DNA of 64,000 nt. It comes from Dicaeum eximium (lineage: Eukaryota > Chordata > Aves > Passeriformes > Dicaeidae). Shown here one piece after another: positions 50,760 through 62,500 of the stretch. The stretch is taken from assembly GCA_013396995.1 (NCBI GenBank), contig VWZP01004518.1:70199-134198 (forward strand). Reading direction: 5' to 3'. The position numbers and the translations under genes were made by a program. Under the pieces are notes generated by a model. That model was given only the letters and a program-made list of their open reading frames with translations, was not told the DNA's origin and did not search any database. How positions within the stretch are numbered: position 1 is the first letter of the stretch; every line of letters starts with the position of its first letter.

Positions 50760-51420
50760 CAAGAGATGCTAATGAGGCCACTTCGCTTTGCACGGCGACC
50801 CTGGCACGGTTTGTGCCAACACCAGCACAGAGGAGAGGGACTGGCACAGGGTCTGAGTGCCAGCCCCCAGCTGCCTCTCCCAGGGCCAAGCCATTATCAC
50901 CAAAACTACAACAAAACCCAGCATGGATCTTCCTGCTGAGTAATGGCTGAAGAGAGCTGCAAGCACCATCACGGAGGTGTCACTCCAGTAATTCGGTATT
51001 TGTGAGCCTTTGCGCTGGGTCCATCACAGAACGCAGAAACGTGGGGATTTGCTTGCTGGGGTTTGGGGGGAGAGCAGGGCAGGGGGGGGGGTTGGAGCTG
51101 AGATGAACTGAAATCTGGTGAGGTTTTACAGGCGTGGGAGCTTCTCCATCAAGTCAGCCCCGTTGCCTGTTTATCTGAGGGTGGCCAAAGCTCGGTGGGT
51201 ATCGGAGGCAGGTGCAGCCTGTTCGGCAGCTGGCACCAGTGCCAGATGGCAACTCTTTCCTGAGGAAATCAGCCTTTTGTCTGCTCCTCCTGGAGCCCAA
51301 GGAACAAAGGTTCCTCTGAAAAATACAGCTCATGGGGGTTTCAGTTTCAAATCGGTTAAAACAAATTTTGAATATGACGAGGTTATGCTTGAAATAAAAC
51401 TCCGAATTTGAAAATTATGT
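50760..51420. promoter_or_regulatory. GC/CpG-elevated patch, candidate regulatory region
   Basis: This is one of the most GC-rich stretches of the window, with CpGs spread through it (for example CGGCGA near 50794 and TTCGGT near 50994) and a G-quadruplex motif at 51058-51091. A 7-bp-arm inverted repeat CTGGCAC-CA-GTGCCAG lies at 51230-51245. Plus-strand frame 51118-51411 (97 codons) does not start with ATG and is not recognised. It is too CpG-poor for a classical island; it may be a weak promoter, enhancer or lncRNA start. No TATA box is evident. Confidence 0.3.
51058..51091 (+). other. G-quadruplex-forming motif
   Basis: Four G-runs fit the canonical pattern: GGGG, TTT, GGGGGG, AGAGCA, GGG, CA, then a run of ten Gs. 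All loops are 2-6 nt. The long terminal G-run gives several alternative registers. G4s often mark nucleosome-free regulatory DNA; here it sits in the GC-richer patch at 50.76-51.42 kb. Confidence 0.75.
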
Positions 51421-54388
51421 ATATTTGGCAAGCTCTGGTGCAAATGCCCAAAATGTAATATGTCTGGACAAAAAGCCAAGAAAAAAAAGTCTTTGTCTGC
51501 ACATGTGGATTTGGATACTGTTTCTAGAAGGAAATTGTAAGAGAAATAACATCTCCCAATGGCAATTGCCTATTCTTAAAGTTCTCGGGGGGAATCTCTA
51601 GCAGTGGGTCTCAATTTTCCTGTGGTTTCATCCCGCCCAAGAGCCTGCTACTCTTCTGCAGATTCTCCTCCCTGTGCTGTACCTCCCTGTCTCTATCTCC
51701 TTCTTCCTTGTGCCTTTGGCACTGTTTCTTTTTAGAAGGAGAGTTGTTCCACTGTTTTCCCCCACAGCTTTCTCCTTGCATCTTTGGTGACTCAAACATA
51801 TTTATTTCTGTTTTTACAAAAAAGCATTATATAGCAGTGATGTATCCAACCTGCGCTGTTAACAGGTGAAATGCCTTTTGCTGGAACTATCTAAGGTCAC
51901 TTTTCACACATATTTTCCTTCCAGGCGTTGTGAAAACTACTTCTGGTCTTTGATCCTGTTCTGGGAAGCTCACATGTAACCCAGGTATAATTATGGCCTT
52001 CACAGCCAGCACTGGTGGGATCTGTGTTGGGACACCTGCAAGCTGGAATGTGTCTCACAGGTTGGGAAAAGTATTTTATAACTACATTAAAGGTAAAGAG
52101 AATATATAGCTGCAAGGTTATTTTAAAAAGAGAAGCCAAGAAAAACCAGCGGCTGTGACTTCTCAGCAAGCAGGGAATTTAATTCATTGAACAAATGTGT
52201 TTGAAAACAAAAACCATGATGCTCCCTGCTTCCTCATTCATTTTTCACGTCATATAACTCACCTTTGGTACACTCAGTTATCCAGCAAGGGTTTTCATAA
52301 AGTAAGGTATTCATATGTATACACACACTCATATTTATCTGAGGTATAATTTCCCTACAGTAACTTTGTATTCCTACATGAAGCCAAATGAAGAATTGAC
52401 CCTAATTCTTTGACTGCATAAGAGCAGGAGGCCTAATGGCTCTCCTATGCTTAGATATATTTGCTGAAAGGAGTTTAATAACATAATAATGTTGCTGCCT
52501 TCCGCTGTCATTTCTTAGGTTATCTATCATCTGCTTGATTGGAACAAATTCCCAAAAGTGTTCTGGTATTCTAGCCCATTTCCTAATCAAATAGTTTCAT
52601 TACTTACGTAGTTTTCCTTGTCCTGTGGGGGAAGGACATGTATATTATTGTTCATTCCATGCAGATTTTGAAATCAAAATCAGATCATAGTCCCATTTCC
52701 CATCCTCTCCTGCCCTTCATTCCCTTTTATCTACTCACTTGGAGGATGCCATCATCCTTCTACCAAGGAAGTTGTGTTATCAAATATATCCAGAAATTTT
52801 TAACAGTGGAGGCTTTAGGAGCTTGCAGAAGAGCCAGGTACCACATTTACCACCCCAGCTGCTGAGTTTCCTTGGTTGCTGTTATAATTTTGTTGTACTA
52901 ATCAGCCACAAAATGATGATTGTCATGTAAGGGAAGCAATTACTAGGTTTCCTGGGACAGTCCAACCACAGGGACTATTCCTAATTTAAAGAAGCTATAA
53001 CTGCCAGTGTATATGTATTTTTCTTAAACATTTCTAACTATAGTTGTGAAGTGAAATAATAAATTGTATTCCCTCTTGTTCTCCTGCAGGGACTGTGCCT
53101 AATCCTGGAATTACTGACATCTGTATGTCATTTCAGTGGTAAATTACAGCTGGGACATGCTAACCCCAAAGTGTGAGTAAGAGCTGCTCCTAAATGATTG
53201 GAAACTTCTTGGCAATTTATCGTTGAATTATAATAATTAGCTTAGTCTTCATTCTCTTTTGATAGTTGTGTAAAATTTGTGCTATTTTCTTAGCACCAGA
53301 GTTGATTGTTTAATCAGCAAGAAGAATGGTCTTTCTGGTGAAGATTAGATTTCAACTAAGCCTCATTTTGTGTTAATTGTCTCATTGACAACTTCCTCTT
53401 CTTCTCCCCTTCCCCCATATAAAGAGGAATGACGAAAACCTGGAATTAATTTTTCCATGGAGATGATGTAATTTCCTGAATTGCTCCAAAATAATGTGAA
53501 TTTCAAAACTCTTTTAACTACTAATTTGAGGAAAAGTATCATAAATAATACAAATATATTAATGGCTAAAGCATATGATCTCAATTTAGATAGCTTATGC
53601 CCAGTTCTCTAATAATGTATTTGTGCTTGCCTAACAAGAGGCTAAGTACAAAAAATACAACGGTGAAACTCAACATTTGTGCTATTTATCTCTGCTGCCA
53701 GTAAATAAGATTAGATTAACTGTTTATACATCTGTTAAAAGCTACTGTCCTTGAAAACAATGAATACAATAATGAATAACGAGTTTTTCATTTGTGACAT
53801 GGTGGGCAAATTGCAAAGAGGTTAGAAATTAACTTTATTTCTCAGAATGAATGGGTTGCAGCCCTTGTATCCATGTCATGACTATCCAAGAAAAAGTAAC
53901 ATTAAAGCTTTTTTTAGACAAGGACTGAAAATTGAAATAGCAGTCTAAGATTCACATGCTGCAGTGAATTTGGCCTTTGACTGATATATTTTGCATTGTT
54001 CAGCTGGTGTACTAGTAACTATGTGATAGCTCAGTTCACCATGGAAAACACATGTTTTAATAATTCTGTGCTGCTTACCAGGAGCAAGATAAAACAAATG
54101 GACCATGGGGCAGATAAATGAGACTTTTACTGGCTTCATTAGGACTATCAAATGCTTAATTGAGAAATCAGAGTGAAATTCAGAAAAACTTTTCCAAATT
54201 ATCATCCTCCTTGGAGATGCCTGAGTTCTGGAAGTTTGGAAAGCTTCTGAAACTCCCCAGCAAATGGTATTTTCTAAGTGTGAACTAGAATTTGAGGTAT
54301 AACAGTTGGAAGAAATAGAAATGAGAAGCTATTTTTAGGAGATGATCCTTGTTATATCTTTATCTATAAAAGATACATAATTCTATAT
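51421..54388. other. Unique sequence
   Basis: No supported gene. An exon-like 49-bp segment is listed separately at 53092. Frames at 51611-51799 and 51897-52169 (minus strand) and 52638-52930 (plus) are short and unrecognised. No transposon ends. Confidence 0.45.
53092..53140 (+). other. Exon-like 49-bp segment (low confidence)
   Basis: A very strong pyrimidine tract and acceptor (TCCCTCTTGTTCTCCTGCAG) precedes it and a moderate donor (AGTG then GTAAAT) follows. Two frames are open, one reading ACTGTGCCTAATCCTGGAAT as TVPNPG. A further CAG acceptor-like word lies at its 3' end. The interval is short for a coding exon and is not recognised. Confidence 0.12.
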
Positions 54389-54501
54389 GTGGAAGCACAG
54401 TGCTTAGGGGCATGGCTGAGTGGTGGACTTGGTGCTTTAAGGTTTGTGGTTGGACTTGATGATCTGAAGGGACTTTTCCAATCTAAAACATTCTGATTCT
54501 C
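54389..54501 (+). mobile_element. CR1 LINE 3' end (plus strand)
   Basis: Diagnostic words are present: GAGTGGTGGACTTGGTGCTTT, GTTGGACTTGATGATCTGAAGG, CTTTTCCAATCTAAAACATTC, then TGATTCTCT. The copy is about 110 bp and strongly 5'-truncated, with the terminal repeat decayed. Confidence 0.9.
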
Positions 54502-54897
54502 TAAAGTAAGTCTTGCTGAAATTTAGATATATTTCCAAAATGCTGGGAGTTCGTACAGACAATAGCTGGCTCTATCTCCAGTGATTTAAGATTATATTAT
54601 ATGCAGGTCAAAAACATTGTTTCTTCTCATGCTACTTATTCCATTGAGTATTTATGTTCTACTTTACTCACCTTTAACTGTTTCTAAGTGATTTTCAATA
54701 AAATTTGGTTCATGGTTCCTCTTTCCCTTTGTTCAGTTCTTTTGTTGAGTGTTTTTTTCCCCCCCTATGCTTCCAAATATTTTTTGTAAGCTCCTAATTA
54801 TATGCAAGACCTCAGTATATGTGTCAGTTTAAGGATACTAATGATGTTGACTCTGTCCAGAAAAATCAACATGTGTTTAATTCTCATATTAATGACG
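54502..54897. other. Unique AT-rich sequence
   Basis: No gene or repeat. A minus-strand donor word (AAAG then GTGAGTAAA, near 54670) is unaccompanied by an open frame. Confidence 0.45.
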
Positions 54898-54933
54898 TAT
54901 TTTCTTAAGTATTTTCTTAAGTATATTCTTAAG
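54898..54933 (+). repeat. 12-bp tandem repeat, three units
   Basis: TATTTTCTTAAG at 54898 and 54910 is followed by TATATTCTTAAG at 54922. The third unit has one substitution. Each unit ends in the palindrome CTTAAG and, with the next base pair, gives CTTAAGTA, similar to an NKX2-type site in tandem. Confidence 0.85.
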
Positions 54934-57328
54934 TATTCTGTGTACGCCTGACTAGAAGAGAGAAAATTTAATTCAGTAGATCTGAGAACACAGATGGAAT
55001 CTTGATTTTAGCATGAATTTCTAACTACGTTATAATTGTAATTGTACAATTGTAGGTATTTTATCTTTCCAAAACACACCAGAAATAACTCTAGTACTTT
55101 TCTAGCAGTGGAAACTATTCTGTGCTTACTTGCTTTTAATTTCAACATTTGTTCACTCTCTGGGAATGATCACAAACACCAGAATTGTACAAGATTTCTA
55201 CAATTAAGAGTCCCCTCCCTTCTATATAATAAGTTTAAATATTAATGGGGAACAGCTTCAAAATCAGCTTCTGGTTGTTTGTAGGAAGATCCCCTAGTGA
55301 CATATGGAGTTGCTAGGAATGGTGGGCATAGGAAAAGAGTTTAGTTAATGATCTTTGAGGACTTCCCAGAAATTAAATGTTCATAGTGAGTATTGAACTT
55401 GATTTTCCTCTTAAAACATTGAAATGAAAATGTATGTAAACTGAAACAGAGTTTGATGGATTAGCACGAGAATTTTGTTCTGATTTAGAAGAAAACAACA
55501 ATCCAATGTTTTTGTCTTCATGAAGCAGCAATACAATTCTAAATCTATTATTATGCTCAAATACTCAGAAATTTTTATGAAAGTTCCACTAATCGTGAAG
55601 TCAAATAACACCTGTTGTGAACAGAAGTAATAAATAATGTGAAAGATATGGCATAACCAAATCTGAATGAGTCATACATTTATTAGCTCATTCGCCCTGA
55701 AAAACCCTGGGTTTAAAATCAAAACTATGGATGATGCAAAGCATCAGTGTGGCTTGTTTCGTTTTGTGGAAGTCTTACAGTTCTTGCTGCTCCATTTCCA
55801 ACAAGGGAAATGGTTTACTCATACTGATATTGTGGCTGGAATGAGTTTCCATCCAGAATCTCTCAATGTAAACATATATACGCACGTTTCTATCTGTGTG
55901 CATTTATACATACATGTATCCATCTACAGGTATGTAAATATTTTTATTTTAATCACTCAAGCATGCACTTCAGTCAGCCTGCCCATGCACTGAAGTGCTG
56001 GGTTTGCAAAGCAGGCAGCTAAATATGGAGGGAATATGTTCAAAATTGAATGGCCTATATAAGTTTTGTTTTATGCTAGACTGGATGTTAAAAAATATCT
56101 GTTTCATATAAAATATTAAGAGGAAAAAGGGCAACAGTGGCCATGTAGCTGTACAGTTTGTTTTATTTCAAATACCCTGGAGCAACATCTTTTTCCCTCA
56201 CTTCTTCCTTGCACATCCTTGCATTCTCAAAACTGACCCTAAAAAAGGTAGTGTCAGTGTTCAAAGTGTTGTACAGTTATTTTTATATAACTGTTGTGTG
56301 CAAGATCATTTTTATTATTATGTTAACATGAATTTCTATGTGTATATTTTTGTCAGTTATCAAATGTGAAAAAGAAATAATGTTATGATATTCCATTTAA
56401 GTGGGAATATATTTCAATTGTTCATGATCAGTGGATGATAACAACTGATACTATAAGTAAATATCATATATGATTTACTTCTGTGTCCAACATTTTCAGA
56501 ATCATAACTCTTATCTTAATTTGAGGGGACAAATTATACACTGGATGAAAATTCCTTCACTTTTATTAATAAATTAAGGTTCATAAGTAGTCTAATTAAA
56601 AAAATCTGTTGGGCATGTGTGCTTCAAATATTGTGCTTAGAAACCTTTTCCTCATGAAAAGTGCAGGACAAACAGGTGAGTTTGATCAGCTACAATTATC
56701 TAATGGTTTGTCTGAAGGAGAGCATTTAACTTTATACCTTCAGATGATTTATCTTAACTTAGAATATTCCTTTGCAGTCCCAGCCCAAGAGCAGAAATGT
56801 GTATGCAAGTAGTGACTGTACCTGTGACCACGAACGTAGGATGCAGCAAAATCTCATTTTCCCTTTGTGGTACTGCAGTCTGGCATAATAAGGAAACTCA
56901 GAAATATTTCATGACATGCTGTGATGTAAGAACTATTTTTATATCCCGAATGGATTTTAATGGCTTTGGAAGAAAAGTGCTCCTTCTCTATCTCCTGTGT
57001 ACACAAAAATTCTGAATGTTACCAGACTGAGATAGGAATCCTTCTGAATATTTAATTAGGATGTGCTACTGACAACTCAAAAAAAAAAAAAAAGCAAAAG
57101 AGGCTACACAGGAATATTTTACCATCTTTCTCCATCCTGTTCAGTATTTAACCTACAAACTCCATTTCTCTCAAATTTTTAGAGAGCCTTTCTTGTTTTA
57201 AAGTGGGCTGAACATGACTTTGGTGATGGCAGCATTGAACTCAAAATTGGGTCTTCCATGGGATTTCCATGGGATTTTTTATCATTTTGTTTCTATTTTG
57301 GGGTTTTGGTTTGGTTTTTTTTTGTTGT
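54934..57328. other. AT-rich unique sequence
   Basis: Contains an A15 run at 57079-57093 and the palindrome AATTGTACAATT at 55040-55051. The frame at 55667-55993 has no recognisable features. No gene. Confidence 0.45.
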
Positions 57329-57329
57329 G

Positions 57330-57366
<37 letters not shown>

Positions 57367-57400
57367 ATTTTTTTTTTTTTNNNNNNNNNNNTTTTTTTTA
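57329..57400. repeat. Poly-T tract with 11-base assembly gap
   Basis: A T29 run (57332-57360), a short TATAATA interruption, a T13 run, then N at 57381-57391 and a T8 run. The gap is in homopolymer and its true length is unknown. Frames reported across it are artefacts of poly-T (phenylalanine). Confidence 0.92.
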
Positions 57401-58712
57401 ATCTTGAAAGGCAATTTTCACTCTGACAGTAAATTCCATTCTGGTGGTTAAATGGGGGTGAGTTCTTCCACCATTTAAGACAGAATTTGTTAGGATTTTT
57501 TCAGTTTGGTTGTTGGTGGTTGTTTTGTTCAGTTGGGTTTGTGTTTATTGGGTTTTTTTGTTGTTTTGGAGGGGAAGGGGCTTTGGATGTTTGGGCTTTG
57601 TTGTTTTTTTTCTTTTTCTTTGGTATTTCCATATTTTCTGAAAGTAGTGCTGCACTGTAGCCTGGATCTCTATCTGTTCATTTTTATTTTCACAGTCTTC
57701 TTCTTTTCTTTTGCATTTTTAAGAAAATAAAGATCCCAGGTACCATCAAAGCTGTTACAGGTCTCCAGGAATATCTCTATTACAGCCTCAGATGTAATGA
57801 TAGCTAAACACTGGCTGGGAACTTCTGTTCTCATCAGTATATGCCATCAGGTGAATATTATTTTTTTTTCTTTTGGGGGAAATTTGTTTATTTGTTTTCC
57901 CACCTTTTTTCATTTCCTGGGTCTTCAACTAAAGTTGTTGAAGCACTGTAAATCCCACTTTTTGTTTTAAAGCACAGATAAATAATTTTAATGAGATCAA
58001 CCAAGTCTGTCACAAAGAAATGAAGGGGAAAAAAAAGGTATTTGAGAAGTTTTCCACTTTCTCTCCTGGTCTGACATCAGCAACAGAGGTCCTGTTAGAG
58101 CACCATAAAGCATGCTCTAAGCTAGAAGTCATTCTCTTTTTTGATTAAAAATCTTTGACCCCATATTTTTCCTACAACAATAATCTTCTATTCTATTACT
58201 TTTATATTTCCAACGTTTGTGTTCTGAAAAACAAGCATAAATTGTATGGAAACAAAGAAAGCCTGGCCAAAAAGCCATCTTTGAAAGAAGTTTATGTTTT
58301 TTGATGTTTAAGATGACAAAACAAGTGCTCTTCATAAAGGAAGGCAGCAGGATCTGTGCCGTGAAGGGTAATGAGATCTAGATGGCATCCTGGAGATTTG
58401 TACACCTTCTTGGCTGAATCTCCTTCTAAAAAGTAAATTGTGAGGGGGTTGTTGCTGCCCTTAGAGCCCCTCTTAAGACAAGCATAACTTTTAGCCTTGA
58501 TTTCAGAAACAGTACTGCAGTAGCAGCCTGCCATAACTCCTGTGTGCCCTGCTCCATTTCCTGGAGCAGCTGTACCTGATACCATCTACAGCTAAAATAA
58601 CAGGGCCACATCAGCTTTAGGTGGGGAGGGCAGGGAGAGGGGAACACTGATTTGACATGCAAATTGTATCCTAGCTTTTATTAACCAAGCTCTGCACTGC
58701 AGGCTTTTAAAG
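57401..58712. other. T-rich then unique sequence
   Basis: 57.5-57.7 kb is TTG/TTT-rich low complexity. From 57.9 kb it is ordinary sequence with minus-strand frames near 58292-58662 that are not recognised. It ends at LTR C. Confidence 0.45.
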
Positions 58713-59172
58713 TGGTGCCTCAGGGTTTAGCTTTTATATTTTTCAGACTCTGTGCTGCTTTAGTGTGTGGATCTGAGTTTCATATTAGGGGATGGTGAGC
58801 TCTCTGCACACAGCAGGGAGACAAAACAATTCCCTCTCTAGCTGGGGACCAAGGACAAGTGATCCAAATCTCAGGCCCAAGAGCACAAACAATGTGGGCT
58901 GAAGAGAGAAAAACAAGAAGGATGGGACTTGATGGGCTAAAGCTGGAATTGGACAATGAACTCCAAGGTGCAAATGGAGCAGAACTGATAAAAGTGCCAG
59001 AGCCCGTGCCCGGTGTCCATTTTGTGCCCATTTTGGTTCATCTTGGGTGCAGCCCTGGCTGGGCTCTTGTGCTGCCCAAGGTAGATCCACTGAGGAAACC
59101 TTTTAATAAATCCCTGCTTTATTCTTTAACTCTGTCTAGTCTCTGGTCTAGCTCAGCCTTGCCAAGGCATCA
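58713..59172 (+). mobile_element. Solo LTR, copy C (460 bp) with intact target duplication
   Basis: It opens TGGTGCCTCAGG and closes CCAAGGCATCA, with AATAAA at 59105-59110. Perfect 4-bp target duplications AAAG flank it (58709-58712 and 59173-59176). Compared with A and B the octamer region reads GTGCAAAT instead of ATGCAAAT. The interior has GGGCTGAAGAGAG and GATGGGCTAAAG where A and B have TGGAGCAAAGAGAG and GATAACCTAAAG. This implies a sister subfamily. No internal retroviral genes are present. Confidence 0.93.
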
Positions 59173-59580
59173 AAAGGGCCATTCAGAGCCGAGGCTGAGC
59201 TAGCCACTACACTGCTTCCCTGAGGAACATTGCTCCCTGTTCCCCCAGCTGGCAGGAGGATTGACTGGAGAGCAATGCCCAGGACAAAGGTACCCTTGGA
59301 GACTCTGTTGACATGTCCCCAGTGGGTTGCCTGCTGTCCTTGCCTGCCTTGGGATGTGCCGACCTGCAGGAGGCTCCTACAGCCCCTTGGTCCCCAGCCC
59401 TGTGTGGGACTGTCCCTGTGGCACAGCCGTGCACAGCAACGTGCTGTGTCTGGGTTTGATGGATGTCCCAAAGCTGGGTTGAACAATATTTGCTCGGGCA
59501 TGGAGAAAGTCTGGGAATTTGATCTTGGCATGTGCCCGGAGCCAAAAATATAGCGCAGCAAATGGGCATAGGAAAGGCCT
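59173..59580. other. GC-rich unique patch beside LTR C
   Basis: This segment is GC-rich with CCCTGT/GGCACAG words and long frames on both strands (137 and 165 codons minus, 107 codons plus), which shows lack of AT-rich stops rather than coding. The minus frames have no recognised domain. It begins right at the LTR's target duplication, so LTR C integrated at the edge of a GC-rich segment. Confidence 0.35.
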
Positions 59581-62500
59581 GGCTGAAATTCACCCCTCTT
59601 ATCCCAAATGTCACTCTGAAGGTTCTCAGAAACTTTTGGGCTCCCAGTAGACTCAGTTGTGCCAGTGGTGTCTGAATGTAATGAGCTGGACCTGTCAGAA
59701 GCAAGTCCCAGTCAGCACATTAATTCACTAACTTTACAGAAGTGATTCTTTAAAAGATCTTTGTAATATAGATTTTTCTGATTTAAACTTTGAATTACCA
59801 CCCTCTGCAGTATCTGTCTCACAGTTTGTGTCCCATTAAACACACCTGCAAGCATGCTTAGGAATGTCATAAATTGCTGTTACTGGAGGGATGCTTTATT
59901 CTCACTCAGGAAAACATTCACAAATGGGAAAGAGTGTCTGATTTCCCAGTGCTTTACCAAAAGTCCCCTCAGTTTTTCTGGAAGATAATGTAACAAAGGT
60001 ATCCAGAGTTACGTTTTGTTTGTTCAAGGAACAAATTGTACTTAGGCTGGCCCTCAATGCACAGTTATCTCTTAAAAATTTTCCTTTGTACATTGAAATG
60101 ACTTATGATAGCAGATGCCAAATTCAGCTTTTTAAGCCATACCTAGAGTGAATAGCTAATAACTTCCTGATTCATCACTGGTGCATGTTTCAAACTTTGC
60201 AGGTAACTTCATTTTTGAGACTGAAAGGGTATTTTTTTTTTTTTAAGCAATTGTGTTTAGATCAGTATCTGCTGCCTATGAAACTTGTTTGGATTAAGAT
60301 TTCATTACGAATTTGAAATGGCCCAGATTCATTTAAGAGGTTGTCTTAAAATATCCCTGATAGACTTGGGCAATTTATGATTATATTTCAGAGCCAGCTG
60401 CTGACTACAGAGTAAAATCAAAACCACCTCACAATTCACAGTTTTGTTTAGTTTAATGTTTAAATCCAGTTCACAGAATGGAAGGGCTGAACTCTCCACC
60501 CCAAGATTTGTTCATCTCTTTTGCAGCTGTAGAATACTCGAGTGCAATTATTATTAGCAATCTAACTGAAAATGTTGCTTTTCTCCTATACAGGGCCCCG
60601 TTTTAACTAATAAGTTCTTTTGTAATTATGGTGGGGGTGCTGTATTACTAAAATGTTTAAATATGAATGACATTACTGAAGTTCTGGGGTGAGTGGGGAT
60701 GGTTTGACTCAAAAATCTCATTTGGCTATGAAGGTTCATTTAGCCAGCAATGAACTCAAATGTGGCTGGAGCCTCTGCTCATGTTCTAAAACCAAGAAAA
60801 AATTATATAGGATTTGAAAATAATTATTAAGAGAAAAAACACCCACAAACATTACTCTTTTAGGATGAGATATTGCTAATTAGAAGAGGTGCGAGTAAAT
60901 TTTTTTAAATATTGTGAAAGAGTCAAAGAAAGTTGAACATTTAAAAAGAAAAATTCTAGCTCAGGTTTTCTTGATTCTGTGTTCTTTTCACAAAGCACTG
61001 AGTACATTTAGAAGCTTCCAAAATTAATGGGGATTTCTAAATATTGCAACAGACTAAATCCTAAATTGGGGCCTGTCAGTTCACGTTTCTTTTAGTTACA
61101 CAATGAAATCTGTAGGCTGCAAAAGAAGTTCATGCAGTGCCCTGGATGTAAACATCTCTCCTGCTGGCTGTGTAAGCACAGGATAAATATGGGATAGCTT
61201 CTACCTGCCTGCCTCCTGTGGCTGTCACTTCTGTCGCTCCAGAGAGACTGGATGTCACTCCTGCCCCTCTGGGATGCTAGAGAGCCACAGGAGTCACAGG
61301 TACACCCCAAATCCCACATTTGGTCATCACAAGAAAACAAGGAGTCTGCTGCACAGAGGCACCAGGGAGGAGATAAAACACATCTTCTAATTAACTGCCC
61401 AGATGCTTGTTCATAAATGGAGAATCAGCCAAATCTTGAGCTCTTAAGGAACAGCTACCAGCGAGGTAAAACTGCCTGCCTGCCAGGCTCTGGTGGGTGC
61501 AACAGAAACAAAGGGCAAACTAAGCAGTGTCACTTATCTATGTCTCATTAAGAACTTCCATAGAGGTTATGAACTTAAAATAAGGAAAGATACCTAAGTA
61601 ATTTTGAGATTTTAAAATAAGGCTAGACTATCCCCTAATTTTATTTTAAAGATTATTATTGAAGCATTGCCAGTTAACAAAGCCTGATCCTGAGAGAAAG
61701 GACTTCAATCTACGGTGGTTGTTTGTTATTCATTTACTTTACACAAACCTCTTAATCAATCATTCAGGTTTTTCTGGTCCTTAATCCTTAATGGTACTTA
61801 ATTAAATGGTTTTCACTGGTTTTTGCCAACTTCCTAGAATTGAAGAAAACAACAACAAAGATCTGTCAAAAAACCCTTAGTAATTACTAACAACAATGGT
61901 AGATACCCCTTTATTAATTTGGCTGAAATAAGCCTATAAAAATGCAAATGAGGTGTTTAGGGGATTGTCTCTCTTTTGAGCTTTCATCTGCCTTTCTGCA
62001 CATTGCAGCCTTGCTGAAAGATCTGCAATTCAGCTGCCCTCAGTAAATGGCTCCTCCATTTCTCCTTCCTCAGTAAATGGTTCCTCCAAAAAAGTCCTCC
62101 AAAGTGGCTCATCAACTTCCTCCCCAAGAGTGAAAGGATCTGGGTAAAGGCACAACAGAGACAGTTTGTAAGGGCATCCATTATTGTTTCTGCCCAATGG
62201 GGGCGAATCAGGACTCTTTGACTCCAGTATCAGAAGGCTGGATATGATTTCTTAAAATGACTCCATTGTTCAGAAGGATTTTGGGCTATATGTGCGCAGA
62301 TGCTTTCTTCTTCATGCTCAGTACAAGAATGCCAGAACACTTGGAGTTCAATGATAACAACTGTCCACATCATTGGTTGAGAGAGAGAGAAGGCTCCCAT
62401 CCCCCATGTGGGAGACAGGGCAGCCAAACACCATCTGTCCTTGAAAAACACGGCTCAGATATATGTTTATCAAATTCTGTGTTTAGAAATGAGCTTTCCC

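Noticed and set aside
57214..57451. Phenylalanine-rich frames
   Set aside because: Poly-T and N gap artefact.
59148..59704. 137- and 165-codon minus-strand frames
   Set aside because: They lie in a GC-rich patch with few stop codons, overlap each other and a 107-codon plus frame, run up to or into LTR C, and contain no recognisable domain.
60471..60500. Possible extra CR1 tail (CACAGAATGGAAGGGCTGAA)
   Set aside because: Only a short word resembles CR1; the diagnostic words that should follow are absent.
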